NCBI GenBank assembly: GCA_964346085.1
Contig: CAYFSZ010000019.1
Span: forward strand, 1 to 20,768
Direction of reading: 5' to 3'
Source: UBA5436 sp964346085
GTDB lineage: Bacteria; Bacillota; Clostridia; Saccharofermentanales; DTU023
DNA length: 20,768 bases
Below the pieces are notes generated by a model. That model was not told the DNA's origin and did not search any database. It saw only the letters and a list, made by a program, of their open reading frames with translations. This document shows positions 1 through 6,773 of this stretch, in pieces; position 1 is the first letter of the stretch, and each line of letters starts with the position of its first letter. The position numbers were made by a program, and so were the translations under genes.

Positions 1-108
1 TAACGCAAAACTAAAACAATTCGTTTTTTGCGTGTCACAGGAAATTAATAGTCCTGACTAACCCCTATTCCTTCCACCGATAGACTAAAAAATTTTTGAT
101 TTACCCTC
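1..108. other. Intergenic region upstream of tRNA-Pro promoter
   Basis: No convincing open reading frame is seen. A weak inverted repeat (ACGCAAAA at 3-10 with TTTTGCGT at 26-33, 15-base loop) could be the remnant of a terminator for a gene left of the window, but there is no clean U-tract. Nothing else is supported. Confidence 0.3.
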
Positions 109-137
109 TTGACAGAAAGCTTGATTGAATTTATTAT
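109..137 (+). promoter_or_regulatory. Promoter of tRNA-Pro
   Basis: A perfect -35 box TTGACA (109-114) is followed after exactly 17 bases by TATTAT (132-137), a 5/6 match to the -10 box. The expected start is near 144, about ten bases before the mature tRNA. Typical sigma-A promoter for a stable RNA. Confidence 0.8.
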
Positions 138-154
138 ATATAAGCTGATTACGA

Positions 155-230
155 CGAGGTGTAGCGCAGTTGGTAGCGCGCCTGCTTTGGGAGCAGGATG
201 CCGGGGGTTCAAGTCCTCTCACCTCGACCA
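155..230 (+). tRNA. tRNA-Pro (anticodon UGG)
   Basis: The cloverleaf is complete: the acceptor stem CGAGGTG (155-161) pairs with CACCTCG (220-226), then an A discriminator and an encoded CCA (228-230). The anticodon stem CCTGC/GCAGG (181-185, 193-197) encloses the loop TTTGGGA with anticodon TGG at 188-190, which reads CCA and other proline codons by wobble. The T-arm TTCAAGT loop is present. It stands alone, with its own promoter and terminator, and is not part of an rRNA or tRNA cluster in view. Confidence 0.97.
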
Positions 231-235
231 ATAAA

Positions 236-267
236 AAAACCTTGAAACTTATGTTTCAAGGTTTTTT
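236..267. terminator. Bidirectional terminator between tRNA-Pro and the Na/Pi cotransporter gene
   Basis: A 9-bp perfect stem CCTTGAAAC (240-248) / GTTTCAAGG (253-261) with a four-base loop is flanked by A-runs on the left and T6 on the right. It can therefore end the tRNA transcript on the plus strand and the converging minus-strand gene that stops at 295. Confidence 0.9.
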
Positions 268-294
268 GTTTTACAGAGAATTTTCAAATTGATT

Positions 295-2109
295 TTATGA
301 TTCTAAAACAACTTGTTTATTGCTAGCTTCTGCTAATGAAGAACTCGGTATTTGATACTTTACAGAATATTCAGAGTACTTTTCTAGATATTTAGGATGG
401 TCTTTTGTAAATCTTGCATTAAAGTCATGCTGTCTGAAATGCTGTTCACTAAATTGAATGATACAAATACTCATATTGCAGCAATGATCTGCGATTCGTT
501 CTAGACAAGTAAATATTTCTACAAGTGTGATACCATTATCAACGTTGCAAAGTCCATTTTTAAGACGTTCAACATGCAAATCAGAAAGCATTTTGTTAAT
601 TTCATCAATACGATCTTCTAGTGGCTGTATATCAAATGCAGTATTTAAATCCAAACTACTAAGGGCCTCTTTTGCCAATTCCATGATTTCAAGAATTGCA
701 TCCGTATAAACTTTGAGCTCATTCAATGCATCAATTGAAAACAATGTATCGGATTGAAATTTCCTTTTCGCTTGATCAGCAATATTTATTGCATGGTCAC
801 TGATACGTTCAATATCATTTAATGAGTGCATCATTATCGTTAACTTTTGATTATCAGCTGGATTTAACGTATGAGCAGTAATATTCATCGTATATTCCAT
901 CAAAGCATCTTCTAATTGATCGACCTGATTCTCTAAACGCTCAACTTCTACATACTTGTCAATATCAAAGTCATAAATTAAATTAATTGCCTCACGTAAT
1001 GATGTTTCTGAAATTTTCATCATTTCGTTGATTACAGTATAGGCTTGTTCTACAGCAAATCCCGGTCTTTCTAAGAAACGAGGATCAAGCATACGTAATT
1101 CTTTTGATAATTCATCTTCTTGAGGAACGACTACATCATCTTTGATAATCATTTTTGAAATTCTTACCAACTGATTAGAAAACGGGAATAAAACGACAAC
1201 AGTAAACACATTAAACACCGTATGAATGATTGCAATTGACACTTCATTTGCCGTATTATCCATGAACGGGAACGGCCAGAAAAAATGAATCGTATAAAAC
1301 AGAATCATGAACAGAACTGTACCTATCACGTTAAAACTCAAGTGAACGACTGATGCCCTCTTTGCATTCTTTTCTGCACCAATGGATGAAAGAATCGCAG
1401 TAATACATGTACCAATATTTTGGCCCATAACAAGAGGCAACACGGCTGTAAATGAGATTGCGCCAGTTGTACTCAATGCTTGTAAAACCCCTGTCATTGC
1501 AGAAGATGATTGAAAAATTGCTGTTAATATGGCACCAACAACAACCCCTATGATAGGATTATTAAATATTTTGACTGCTTCAAAAAAATTAGGATCACTT
1601 CGCAGTGGAGATACAGATCCCGACATAGTTTGCATGCCAAACATGAGAACTGCGAATCCGAGAAGTGCTGTGCCTGCTGCTTTTTTACTTTCAATTTTCG
1701 AAGTAAAGATCAGCAATATCCCAAACAGAGATAATATCGGCGTAAATGTCGAAGGCTTTAAGATTTGGACAAAGAAACTATCTCCTGAAACGCCGCTTAA
1801 ACTTAGAATCCAACCAGTAACTGTTGTACCAATATTTGCACCCATGATGATTGGGACCGCTTGTTTAAGCTTCATTACCCCAGAATTGACAAGCGCAACA
1901 ACCATGACTGTGGTAGCTGATGATGATTGAATAACTGCCGTAACGACTGTACCAAGCAATAACCCTTTGAGTTTTGTGGAGCTTAAACGTCTTAATAACT
2001 GCTCCATTTTACCACCGGAAATTGTTGTTAAACTATCTCCTAGAACATGCATTCCGTATAAGAAAAGGCATAATCCACCTATGAGTTCAATGAAATTATA
2101 AATATCCAT
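295..2109 (-). CDS. Na/Pi cotransporter family protein with C-terminal PhoU-like domain
   Basis: The 604-residue protein belongs to the NptA/Na-Pi cotransporter type, an integral membrane protein proposed to move phosphate with sodium. Two inverted transporter repeats are visible, each with the family QSSS signature (QSSSATT at 61-67, QSSSAMT at 200-206) and a matching GANIGTT (90-96) / GQNIGTC (229-235) loop. Several hydrophobic segments fill residues 1-320. The C-terminal part, about 340-560, is helical and acidic and resembles a PhoU domain, as is usual in bacterial members; the length is normal. The ATG at 2109 is the only ATG after the upstream in-frame stop. The nearest purine-rich ribosome site (GAGGAG, about 2137-2142) lies some 25 bases upstream, with a small GAGT/ACTC hairpin between. 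Transport activity is inferred from family; some relatives have unclear substrates. Confidence 0.92.
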   Translation of the reverse strand: MDIYNFIELIGGLCLFLYGMHVLGDSLTTISGGKMEQLLRRLSSTKLKGLLLGTVVTAVIQSSSATTVMVVALVNSGVMKLKQAVPIIMGANIGTTVTGWILSLSGVSGDSFFVQILKPSTFTPILSLFGILLIFTSKIESKKAAGTALLGFAVLMFGMQTMSGSVSPLRSDPNFFEAVKIFNNPIIGVVVGAILTAIFQSSSAMTGVLQALSTTGAISFTAVLPLVMGQNIGTCITAILSSIGAEKNAKRASVVHLSFNVIGTVLFMILFYTIHFFWPFPFMDNTANEVSIAIIHTVFNVFTVVVLFPFSNQLVRISKMIIKDDVVVPQEDELSKELRMLDPRFLERPGFAVEQAYTVINEMMKISETSLREAINLIYDFDIDKYVEVERLENQVDQLEDALMEYTMNITAHTLNPADNQKLTIMMHSLNDIERISDHAINIADQAKRKFQSDTLFSIDALNELKVYTDAILEIMELAKEALSSLDLNTAFDIQPLEDRIDEINKMLSDLHVERLKNGLCNVDNGITLVEIFTCLERIADHCCNMSICIIQFSEQHFRQHDFNARFTKDHPKYLEKYSEYSVKYQIPSSSLAEASNKQVVLES

Positions 2110-2219
2110 ATATGCAATTGCTGAGTATTAACTCTCTCCTCTTTAATTTCAACATTTTAACTTTAACATTTAAAGTGAATTTTTAAAAGTTTATCGGATT
2201 GAAACATATAATAATGTTC

Positions 2220-2248
2220 TTGATAATTGAGAATTCATGAGCTATACT
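2220..2248 (+). promoter_or_regulatory. Promoter of tRNA-Glu
   Basis: A -35 box TTGATA (2220-2225) is separated by 17 bases from the -10 box TATACT (2243-2248). The predicted start near 2255 is a few bases before the tRNA. It lies in the 150-base gap between the divergent Na/Pi gene and the tRNA. Confidence 0.75.
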
Positions 2249-2261
2249 TACATGGCAATAT

Positions 2262-2336
2262 GGCCCTATGGTCAAGCGGTCAAGACGCCGCCCTCTCACG
2301 GCGGAATCAGGGGTTCGATTCCCCTTAGGGTCACCA
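2262..2336 (+). tRNA. tRNA-Glu (anticodon CUC)
   Basis: The acceptor stem GGCCCTA (2262-2268) pairs with TAGGGTC (2326-2332) with one G-U pair, followed by A and an encoded CCA. The anticodon stem CCGCC/GGCGG (2288-2292, 2300-2304) encloses CTCTCAC, with anticodon CTC at 2295-2297 reading GAG. The T-arm AGGGG TTCGATT CCCCT is perfect. A CUC isoacceptor is less common in AT-rich Bacillota, where a UUC tRNA usually reads both Glu codons, so this is probably a second, minor Glu tRNA. Confidence 0.96.
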
Positions 2337-2340
2337 TAAA

Positions 2341-2375
2341 AAAAGACATTTCGGAAATTCGAAATGTCTTTTTTT
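2341..2375. terminator. Bidirectional terminator between tRNA-Glu and the acpP operon
   Basis: A 10-bp stem AGACATTTCG (2344-2353) / CGAAATGTCT (2360-2369) with a six-base loop has an A-run on its left and T7 on its right. It ends the tRNA transcript on the plus strand and could also end the converging minus-strand acpP-marR operon. Confidence 0.9.
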
Positions 2376-2394
2376 CTTTAAAATATTGATTTGG

Positions 2395-2642
2395 CTAGCC
2401 CATAATATGTGTTACTTTATTGGCTTTATTTCCCTTCATGTAATTTACGGCAGTGATGATCGCACCAAGCAGGACAAAAAGGTCCAAAAATTTTCATTTT
2501 CCATGTTTAAGCCATCACCACCTGGAGTAGCAATAACCGGAAATCCATCTTTTACTCCAAATGTCGCAGCTGTTGCTGAGTCTGGACTAAAATGTAATGT
2601 TTCTACTAATAGATTTTGTCTCTTATTTGTCTTCTTACTCAC
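2395..2642 (-). pseudogene. Small membrane-protein gene downstream of marR, broken by a one-base frameshift
   Basis: I do not recognise this family. The gene starts at a GTG (2640-2642) with a good ribosome site (GGAAGGTG, about six bases upstream), 26 bases after the marR stop. As read, it gives 65 residues and stops at 2445. At the A-run 2476-2480 (five T in the mRNA) the -1 frame continues without a break as FFVLLGAIITAVNYMKGNK and on to a TAG at 2395-2397, about 82 residues in all. The restored tail forms one hydrophobic membrane segment followed by a basic end, while the uninterrupted frame ends in a non-hydrophobic stub. Adding one T to make a run of six restores the frame exactly. It may be a genuine mutation, a sequencing or assembly error, or less likely a programmed shift. 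The N-terminal half is Gly/Thr-rich without a signal peptide. Confidence 0.6.
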
Positions 2643-2668
2643 AATTCACCTTCCTTCGGGCTAAATAC

Positions 2669-3151
2669 TTAGTCTATTTTCAAATAACGATCCATTTCAA
2701 TCATGAATTCGTCTGCGATGGTTGCCATAATTTTGTCATAAATGGCTAATTCTTCTTTTGAGAATTTTCTGATTAACCGCCTAGTGATCAAATCAATATA
2801 GCGTTCTCCAGTTCCTAGAAGTTCTTTCGTTTTTTCAGTAACTTCTAAGAAATATATTCGCCCATCTTCTTCCGATTGGATTTTTTTCACAAAACCTTTT
2901 TCTTCCAAAGTATTAATCCGATATGTCGCATTCGGCTTTGAAATATTAATATAACGGGCAAATTCAGTCAGACTCGGGGATCCTAATCCTTGTAATAAAT
3001 CAAGGCAAAGAACATCAAGTGCAGTCAATGAATCTTCATCATCGTCATTATGAATTTTTCGAAAAATACGATGATAATTATACAATTTCGTTTTCTTATA
3101 GATTGTTTTTAAATCTCTGGAAATTGATTTTGTATTTTCTTGACTCTTCAT
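2669..3151 (-). CDS. MarR-family transcriptional regulator
   Basis: The 160-residue protein has the MarR layout: N-terminal dimerisation helices (about 10-55), a winged helix-turn-helix at about 60-108 with the recognition helix around SKPNATYRINTLEEKGFV, a wing at about 94-103 (EDGRIYFLEV), and a C-terminal dimerisation helix. Its ATG overlaps the acpP stop by one base (TAATG), so the two are translationally coupled. A MarR regulator coupled to acpP recalls FabT, the fatty-acid synthesis repressor of streptococci and relatives. I infer a comparable lipid-sensing role but cannot assign orthology. Candidate operators are the palindromes at 3405-3419 and 3447-3472, with a related one at 12863-12886. 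Confidence 0.88.
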   Translation of the reverse strand: MKSQENTKSISRDLKTIYKKTKLYNYHRIFRKIHNDDDEDSLTALDVLCLDLLQGLGSPSLTEFARYINISKPNATYRINTLEEKGFVKKIQSEEDGRIYFLEVTEKTKELLGTGERYIDLITRRLIRKFSKEELAIYDKIMATIADEFMIEMDRYLKID

Positions 3152-3384
3152 TATTCGCCTTTTTCACGTTCGATATATGAAACAATATCAGCTACTGTTT
3201 TGAAACGAGTAACGACATCATCACTAATATCTAAATCAAAAGCTTCTTCAATGGATATTGATAGTTCAACTGCATCAATCGAATCTGCACCTAAATCATC
3301 AACTAATTCTGATTCCATTTTTACTTCTTCCGCTGAAACCCCAATAGTTTCAACAATAATATCTTTTACTTCTTCAAAAATCAT
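3151..3384 (-). CDS. acpP: Acyl carrier protein
   Basis: The 77-residue, strongly acidic protein carries the phosphopantetheine attachment motif GADSIDAVEL with the modified serine at residue 35. Length and four-helix character match type II fatty-acid synthase ACPs, so it carries growing acyl chains in the cytoplasm. The start ATG has a well placed AGGAG (about 3394-3398). It is first in its operon, directly under a consensus promoter, followed by a MarR regulator with a one-base overlap. No fab enzymes are adjacent. It could be a second ACP dedicated to the acyl ligase further right rather than the housekeeping copy; the sequence alone does not decide this. Confidence 0.93.
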   Translation of the reverse strand: MIFEEVKDIIVETIGVSAEEVKMESELVDDLGADSIDAVELSISIEEAFDLDISDDVVTRFKTVADIVSYIEREKGE

Positions 3385-3404
3385 TTGTTTAACTCCTATT
3401 AAAA

Positions 3405-3419
3405 AAATTTAACAAATTT
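3405..3419. promoter_or_regulatory. Candidate operator at the acpP transcription start
   Basis: The dyad AAATTT-AAC-AAATTT lies across the predicted acpP start point (about 3413). Its low complexity in an AT-rich gap makes it weaker evidence than the 3447-3472 palindrome. It could be a second MarR site. Confidence 0.35.
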
Positions 3420-3448
3420 AATATACGAAAATACGAAACAGATGTCAA
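3420..3448 (-). promoter_or_regulatory. Promoter of the acpP-marR operon
   Basis: On the minus strand a perfect TTGACA (complement of 3443-3448) is followed after 17 bases by TATATT (complement of 3420-3425), 5/6 to consensus. The start would be near 3413, about 30 bases before the acpP ATG. Confidence 0.8.
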
Positions 3449-3472
3449 TTAATTAAAATATTTTAACTAGTT
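3447..3472. promoter_or_regulatory. Near-palindromic operator upstream of acpP
   Basis: The left arm AATTAATTAAAAT (3447-3459) and right arm ATTTTAACTAGTT (3460-3472) match in 11 of 13 positions. The site overlaps the acpP -35 box and the stop codon of the preceding ECF gene. Its right arm shares TTTTAACTA with the 24-bp palindrome in the acyl ligase promoter (12863-12886), suggesting one regulator binds both. Confidence 0.55.
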
Positions 3473-4141
3473 GTCTAGATTATATTTCAGTTTGATTCTT
3501 TTCAATTGGCGTAACCATGGTTTTTGAATAACTAGTAAAAACGCAACAGTCGATGCTGAGTGACTAATATTAAACGGTATTCCCATTGTATAAGCAATTA
3601 ATGCATTCTTGATTGTCAGCGGCTGAACAAAACCAAAAACAGTCCAGGAATCCATGATAATACCAAAGATAAAACTACTAATTGCACCATAGACAATAAT
3701 TTTCCATGACCGATCAAGCAATCTATGTTGCTCTAAAACCCCAGCAACATAACCAATCAATCCCCAACCGAGCATTTGCCACGCTGTCCACGGGCCTTGC
3801 CCCATAAAAATATTGCTGACAAATGCCGTTAATGCCCCTGTCATAAATCCACTTTCTGCCCCGAAGGCAATACCAGCAATGATGACAATGGAAGTTACAG
3901 GCTTGAAATTTGGCAATGCCATCAAGATAATTCTACCTGCAATACTGAGTGCCGATAATACGATGATAGGCATTAAATCGCGCGGGCGAGGTTTTCTTTT
4001 TTCAAAAGAAAGGAAAAACGGCACAATTGCCAAAAGTGCGGCAAGAAAAATAAACAAAGCACTTTGTTCGATTTGAAAACGTGCGCATAAATACATCACA
4101 AGGAATAAGAAAATAAAACCGAGCCAAGTAAATTTACGCAC
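3467..4141 (-). CDS. ECF transporter substrate-binding (S) component
   Basis: The hydrophobic protein of about 224 residues has around six membrane segments and the look of an ECF S-component (for example GPWTAWQMLGWGLIGYVAGV in the middle). S-components bind the vitamin in the membrane and dock on the T/A/A' energising module. It follows the T and fused A genes, so this locus encodes a dedicated (group I-like) importer. I prefer the GTG at 4141, which has GGAG nine bases upstream and overlaps the ATPase stop by eight bases. The ATG at 4156 would add five residues but has no ribosome site. The substrate is not readable from sequence. Cobalamin is suspected because of the DUF4430 lipoprotein in the same run. 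No terminator follows before the acpP promoter. Confidence 0.85.
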   Translation of the reverse strand: MRKFTWLGFIFLFLVMYLCARFQIEQSALFIFLAALLAIVPFFLSFEKRKPRPRDLMPIIVLSALSIAGRIILMALPNFKPVTSIVIIAGIAFGAESGFMTGALTAFVSNIFMGQGPWTAWQMLGWGLIGYVAGVLEQHRLLDRSWKIIVYGAISSFIFGIIMDSWTVFGFVQPLTIKNALIAYTMGIPFNISHSASTVAFLLVIQKPWLRQLKRIKLKYNLDN

Positions 4142-5789
4142 TGCTATTTTCTCCATTTTGAGGATTTTCTAATTTATTCACAAACTGATTTAGTGTATTG
4201 CATTGCGATAAATATCCTCGCGTAATTCTAGCCATCGTACTCGTGAAGTAGGTATTCTTTTGTAAAAAGTCATTCGTTGGTGATAATGAAATAATTTTTT
4301 TATTAAACAACATACAACAATCATCTGCTACTTCAGCCGCAAAATCGATATCATGTGTCACCATGACAATTGTCATTTCCTGCTTTAGTTCCAATAGAAT
4401 ATCCATCAAAATCTGTTTATTTACCATATCTAAACTTTTTGTTGGTTCATCTAATAATAAGATTCTAGGATCTGTCAACAAAGCTTTAATCAGGGCTACT
4501 CTTTGTTTTTCACCAAAAGAAAGGTCATATGGATGGCGAGAAAGCAAATGGGTGATGCCAAAACGATTTGCGTATCGCAGCATCTCTTCTCTCGAAAAAG
4601 AAAAACGTTCTTGAAATTCGAGAAGCACCTTTTCGACAGTATCCGCAGAAAAGACCGCTTCTGGATTTTGTCCGAGCATCGCAATTCGGTAATTTTTTTC
4701 ACTGATCAACTTCCCTTTTTGTGCCTTTAACGCACGACACAAAATATATAAAAGAGTAGATTTCCCACTTCCGTTCGCGCCTAATATTGAAAGGATACGG
4801 TTAGACTTTATCTCAAGACTTAAATCTTTAAGAATAAATGGTTCTTCTCTTTGATAACGAAACCAAAGATGTTTTGCCTGCAAAACTGATATTCCTTCTC
4901 CTGTTAATTGTTTCGTCTCATGTGGTTTATCGTTGTAGCTAGATTTCCTTTTCCATTCTTCTAACAATCGTCGACCTTCAAGCACACTTAAAGGATTTTT
5001 CATTTTAGAATAATCGCCATCTTCATATCGCAATAATACATCTTCCATCCTTGAAGCGGTGGGTAAACCAATTAGATAAGGATGATTTTGTTGCTTTAAA
5101 TATTGCGTAAATTGTTTTGGCTGTCCATCAAAAATAACGTTTCCTTCTTCGATAAAAAGAACTTTATCCATATGTTCAAGAAGGTCATTCAAATGATGTT
5201 CAGAAAGTATAATCGTTGTTCCTGTTTCATGATGAATGTAATACAGCATATTTAGAAAATCTCGACGCGCAATTGGATCTAATTGTGCTGTCGGTTCATC
5301 CAAAATCAAAATCTCTGGTTGCAAAATGATATTTGAGGCAAGATTTAAAATCTGTTGTTCCCCACCAGATAATTCATCAACTTGTTTTTCTAGCCATTCA
5401 TCAATTCCGAAAAAATTAGCAATTTCAGCGATTCTTCTTTCGATTTCTTCTGTTTCTAGGCCTTGATTTTCTAAACCAAAAGCAAGTTCATGCCATACTG
5501 TATTCATCACAATTTGCGTTTTAGGGTTCTGCATGACGAATGCGATTTTATTCGTTTGTGTCGAGTCATCACTTAGGGGTTCAGCGATGATGACGTTCCC
5601 TTTTGCGCTGCCATGAGGAGTAAGTTCCTTTTTTAAATGGCGGAGTAATGTTGTTTTACCACTTCCGCTCATACCGCAAACAAGAACTAACTCACCTTTC
5701 TTAATAGAAAAATTAATCTGACTAAGTGCATCATCCTCAGCACCAGGATACCGAAAAGAGAAATCTTCAAATTGAATAATCTTATTCAT
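4134..5789 (-). CDS. ECF transporter ATPase, two ABC domains fused
   Basis: The 551-residue protein carries two ABC nucleotide-binding domains in tandem, so one chain plays the parts of EcfA1 and EcfA2. Domain 1 has Walker A GMSGSGKTT (39-47), Q-loop Q84, signature LSGGEQQ (137-143) and Walker B ILILDEPT (157-164). Domain 2 has Walker A GANGSGKST (334-342), signature LSFGEKQ (420-426), Walker B LLLDEPT (441-447) and the switch histidine H476. The second signature has Phe in place of the first Gly, a departure from LSGGQ; both Walker motifs are intact. The start is backed by AGGAGG (about 5801-5806). It overlaps the T-component gene by eight bases and the S-component gene downstream, so translation is coupled. 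Confidence 0.93.
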   Translation of the reverse strand: MNKIIQFEDFSFRYPGAEDDALSQINFSIKKGELVLVCGMSGSGKTTLLRHLKKELTPHGSAKGNVIIAEPLSDDSTQTNKIAFVMQNPKTQIVMNTVWHELAFGLENQGLETEEIERRIAEIANFFGIDEWLEKQVDELSGGEQQILNLASNIILQPEILILDEPTAQLDPIARRDFLNMLYYIHHETGTTIILSEHHLNDLLEHMDKVLFIEEGNVIFDGQPKQFTQYLKQQNHPYLIGLPTASRMEDVLLRYEDGDYSKMKNPLSVLEGRRLLEEWKRKSSYNDKPHETKQLTGEGISVLQAKHLWFRYQREEPFILKDLSLEIKSNRILSILGANGSGKSTLLYILCRALKAQKGKLISEKNYRIAMLGQNPEAVFSADTVEKVLLEFQERFSFSREEMLRYANRFGITHLLSRHPYDLSFGEKQRVALIKALLTDPRILLLDEPTKSLDMVNKQILMDILLELKQEMTIVMVTHDIDFAAEVADDCCMLFNKKIISLSPTNDFLQKNTYFTSTMARITRGYLSQCNTLNQFVNKLENPQNGENSSA

Positions 5790-6720
5790 AAATCACAATT
5801 CCTCCTTTTTCGCTTGATAAATTACAATTCTCTTTTTTTCGAAGAAAAAACCATTGTATGCTTTGCAAGCAATCTAATGTAAGTGGAAAAGCATATACAC
5901 AGATTAAACTAGCAATTGACAAATAATTCAATAAATTCCCTTGTTCTTTTCCTTGCCATATCAAAAAAGGATAATATGTGAATTTACTATTTCCTTGGAT
6001 TAGAAAAATCATATGCAAAAAGAAGATTATCAATAAACCAATCAAAATTAAATGGTCTCTTCTCGTTCTTCGATGTTGTTGATATGCTTTTCTCTGAATT
6101 GAGGGATATCCTTTTGCCGCCATGCTATCTGCCGTATCTAATGAGTTTTCCATACTCCAACTCAATAGAATAGTTAACAGTCGCGCACCAAAACTCGATT
6201 TTTGCTTAACCGTCATCTTTTCATTTGCCAGCAATGCTTTTTGTTGATAGGAAATTTGTTCTCCTTGCTTCAAAGTATCAGGAATATACTTCATGATCAT
6301 AGCAATTGCCAAACCGACCGTAGGCATACGACGGCCTAAAACAGTTATCCAAGCATCCGTGGAGATAACTTTTTGATATGAGGAAAACCACAAATATATG
6401 CTGCATAATAGCAAGCCATTAAATAGTCCAAACAGAACACTTTCTAATGTGATTGGATTGCCCTTTCCTAAGTAAAATAAAACGGTTAATCCTAATCCAT
6501 TGAAAAAGCTATTCATAAAGATGATAAAAAAGAGCATCGGGATGAAGTATAAAAGATACTTCAAATAAGCTTTTAGACTATGATTCTGAATATAGTAAAG
6601 CGATGAAAAAGAAAACGAACTCAATACCCAAATTGGATTTTGAGACATCATGGTAATAGCAATGACTATTACAAAATAAGACAAAATGATTGTTGTATGT
6701 AAATCTTTGAAACTTTTCAT
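5782..6720 (-). CDS. ECF transporter transmembrane (T) component, CbiQ/EcfT family
   Basis: The 312-residue membrane protein has several hydrophobic segments (about 10-60, 65-120, 225-290). Between them is a cytoplasmic helical region with the coupling motif in the stretch LDTADSMAAKGYPSIQ, the position of the Ala-Arg-Gly motif through which EcfT grips the ATPases. It is the scaffold joining the ATPases to the S-component. The stop overlaps the ATPase start. The ribosome site before its ATG is weak (GAGCG only), and 53 bases separate it from the lipoprotein gene, the widest gap in this run. No promoter or terminator is evident in that gap. Confidence 0.88.
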   Translation of the reverse strand: MKSFKDLHTTIILSYFVIVIAITMMSQNPIWVLSSFSFSSLYYIQNHSLKAYLKYLLYFIPMLFFIIFMNSFFNGLGLTVLFYLGKGNPITLESVLFGLFNGLLLCSIYLWFSSYQKVISTDAWITVLGRRMPTVGLAIAMIMKYIPDTLKQGEQISYQQKALLANEKMTVKQKSSFGARLLTILLSWSMENSLDTADSMAAKGYPSIQRKAYQQHRRTRRDHLILIGLLIIFFLHMIFLIQGNSKFTYYPFLIWQGKEQGNLLNYLSIASLICVYAFPLTLDCLQSIQWFFLRKKENCNLSSEKGGIVIYE

Positions 6721-6773
6721 CTAACGCTCAAATATAAATGATAAAAGCAGAAAAGAATAATTTCCGCGCTCTA

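Noticed and set aside
1529..1930. Long plus-strand open frame inside the Na/Pi gene
   Set aside because: It is an antisense shadow of a convincing membrane transporter and has no ribosome site or recognisable protein features.
2445..2642. Programmed -1 frameshifting to make the 82-residue small protein
   Set aside because: The codons ACC TTT TTG do not form a classic X XXY YYZ slippery heptamer and I see no obvious stimulatory stem just downstream. A lost T in a homopolymer explains it more simply.
4420..4426. Catalytically dead second ATPase domain because of LSFGE
   Set aside because: Walker A, Walker B and the switch histidine are intact, and variant signatures are common in paired ABC domains, so loss of function is not supported. 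The coordinates given are only a marker within the gene; the motif is at residues 420-426.
6721..6773. Cobalamin riboswitch ahead of the ECF genes
   Set aside because: The gap is only 53 bases, far too short. The 10870-10940 leader of the whole run is also too short and shows no B12-box-like sequence.
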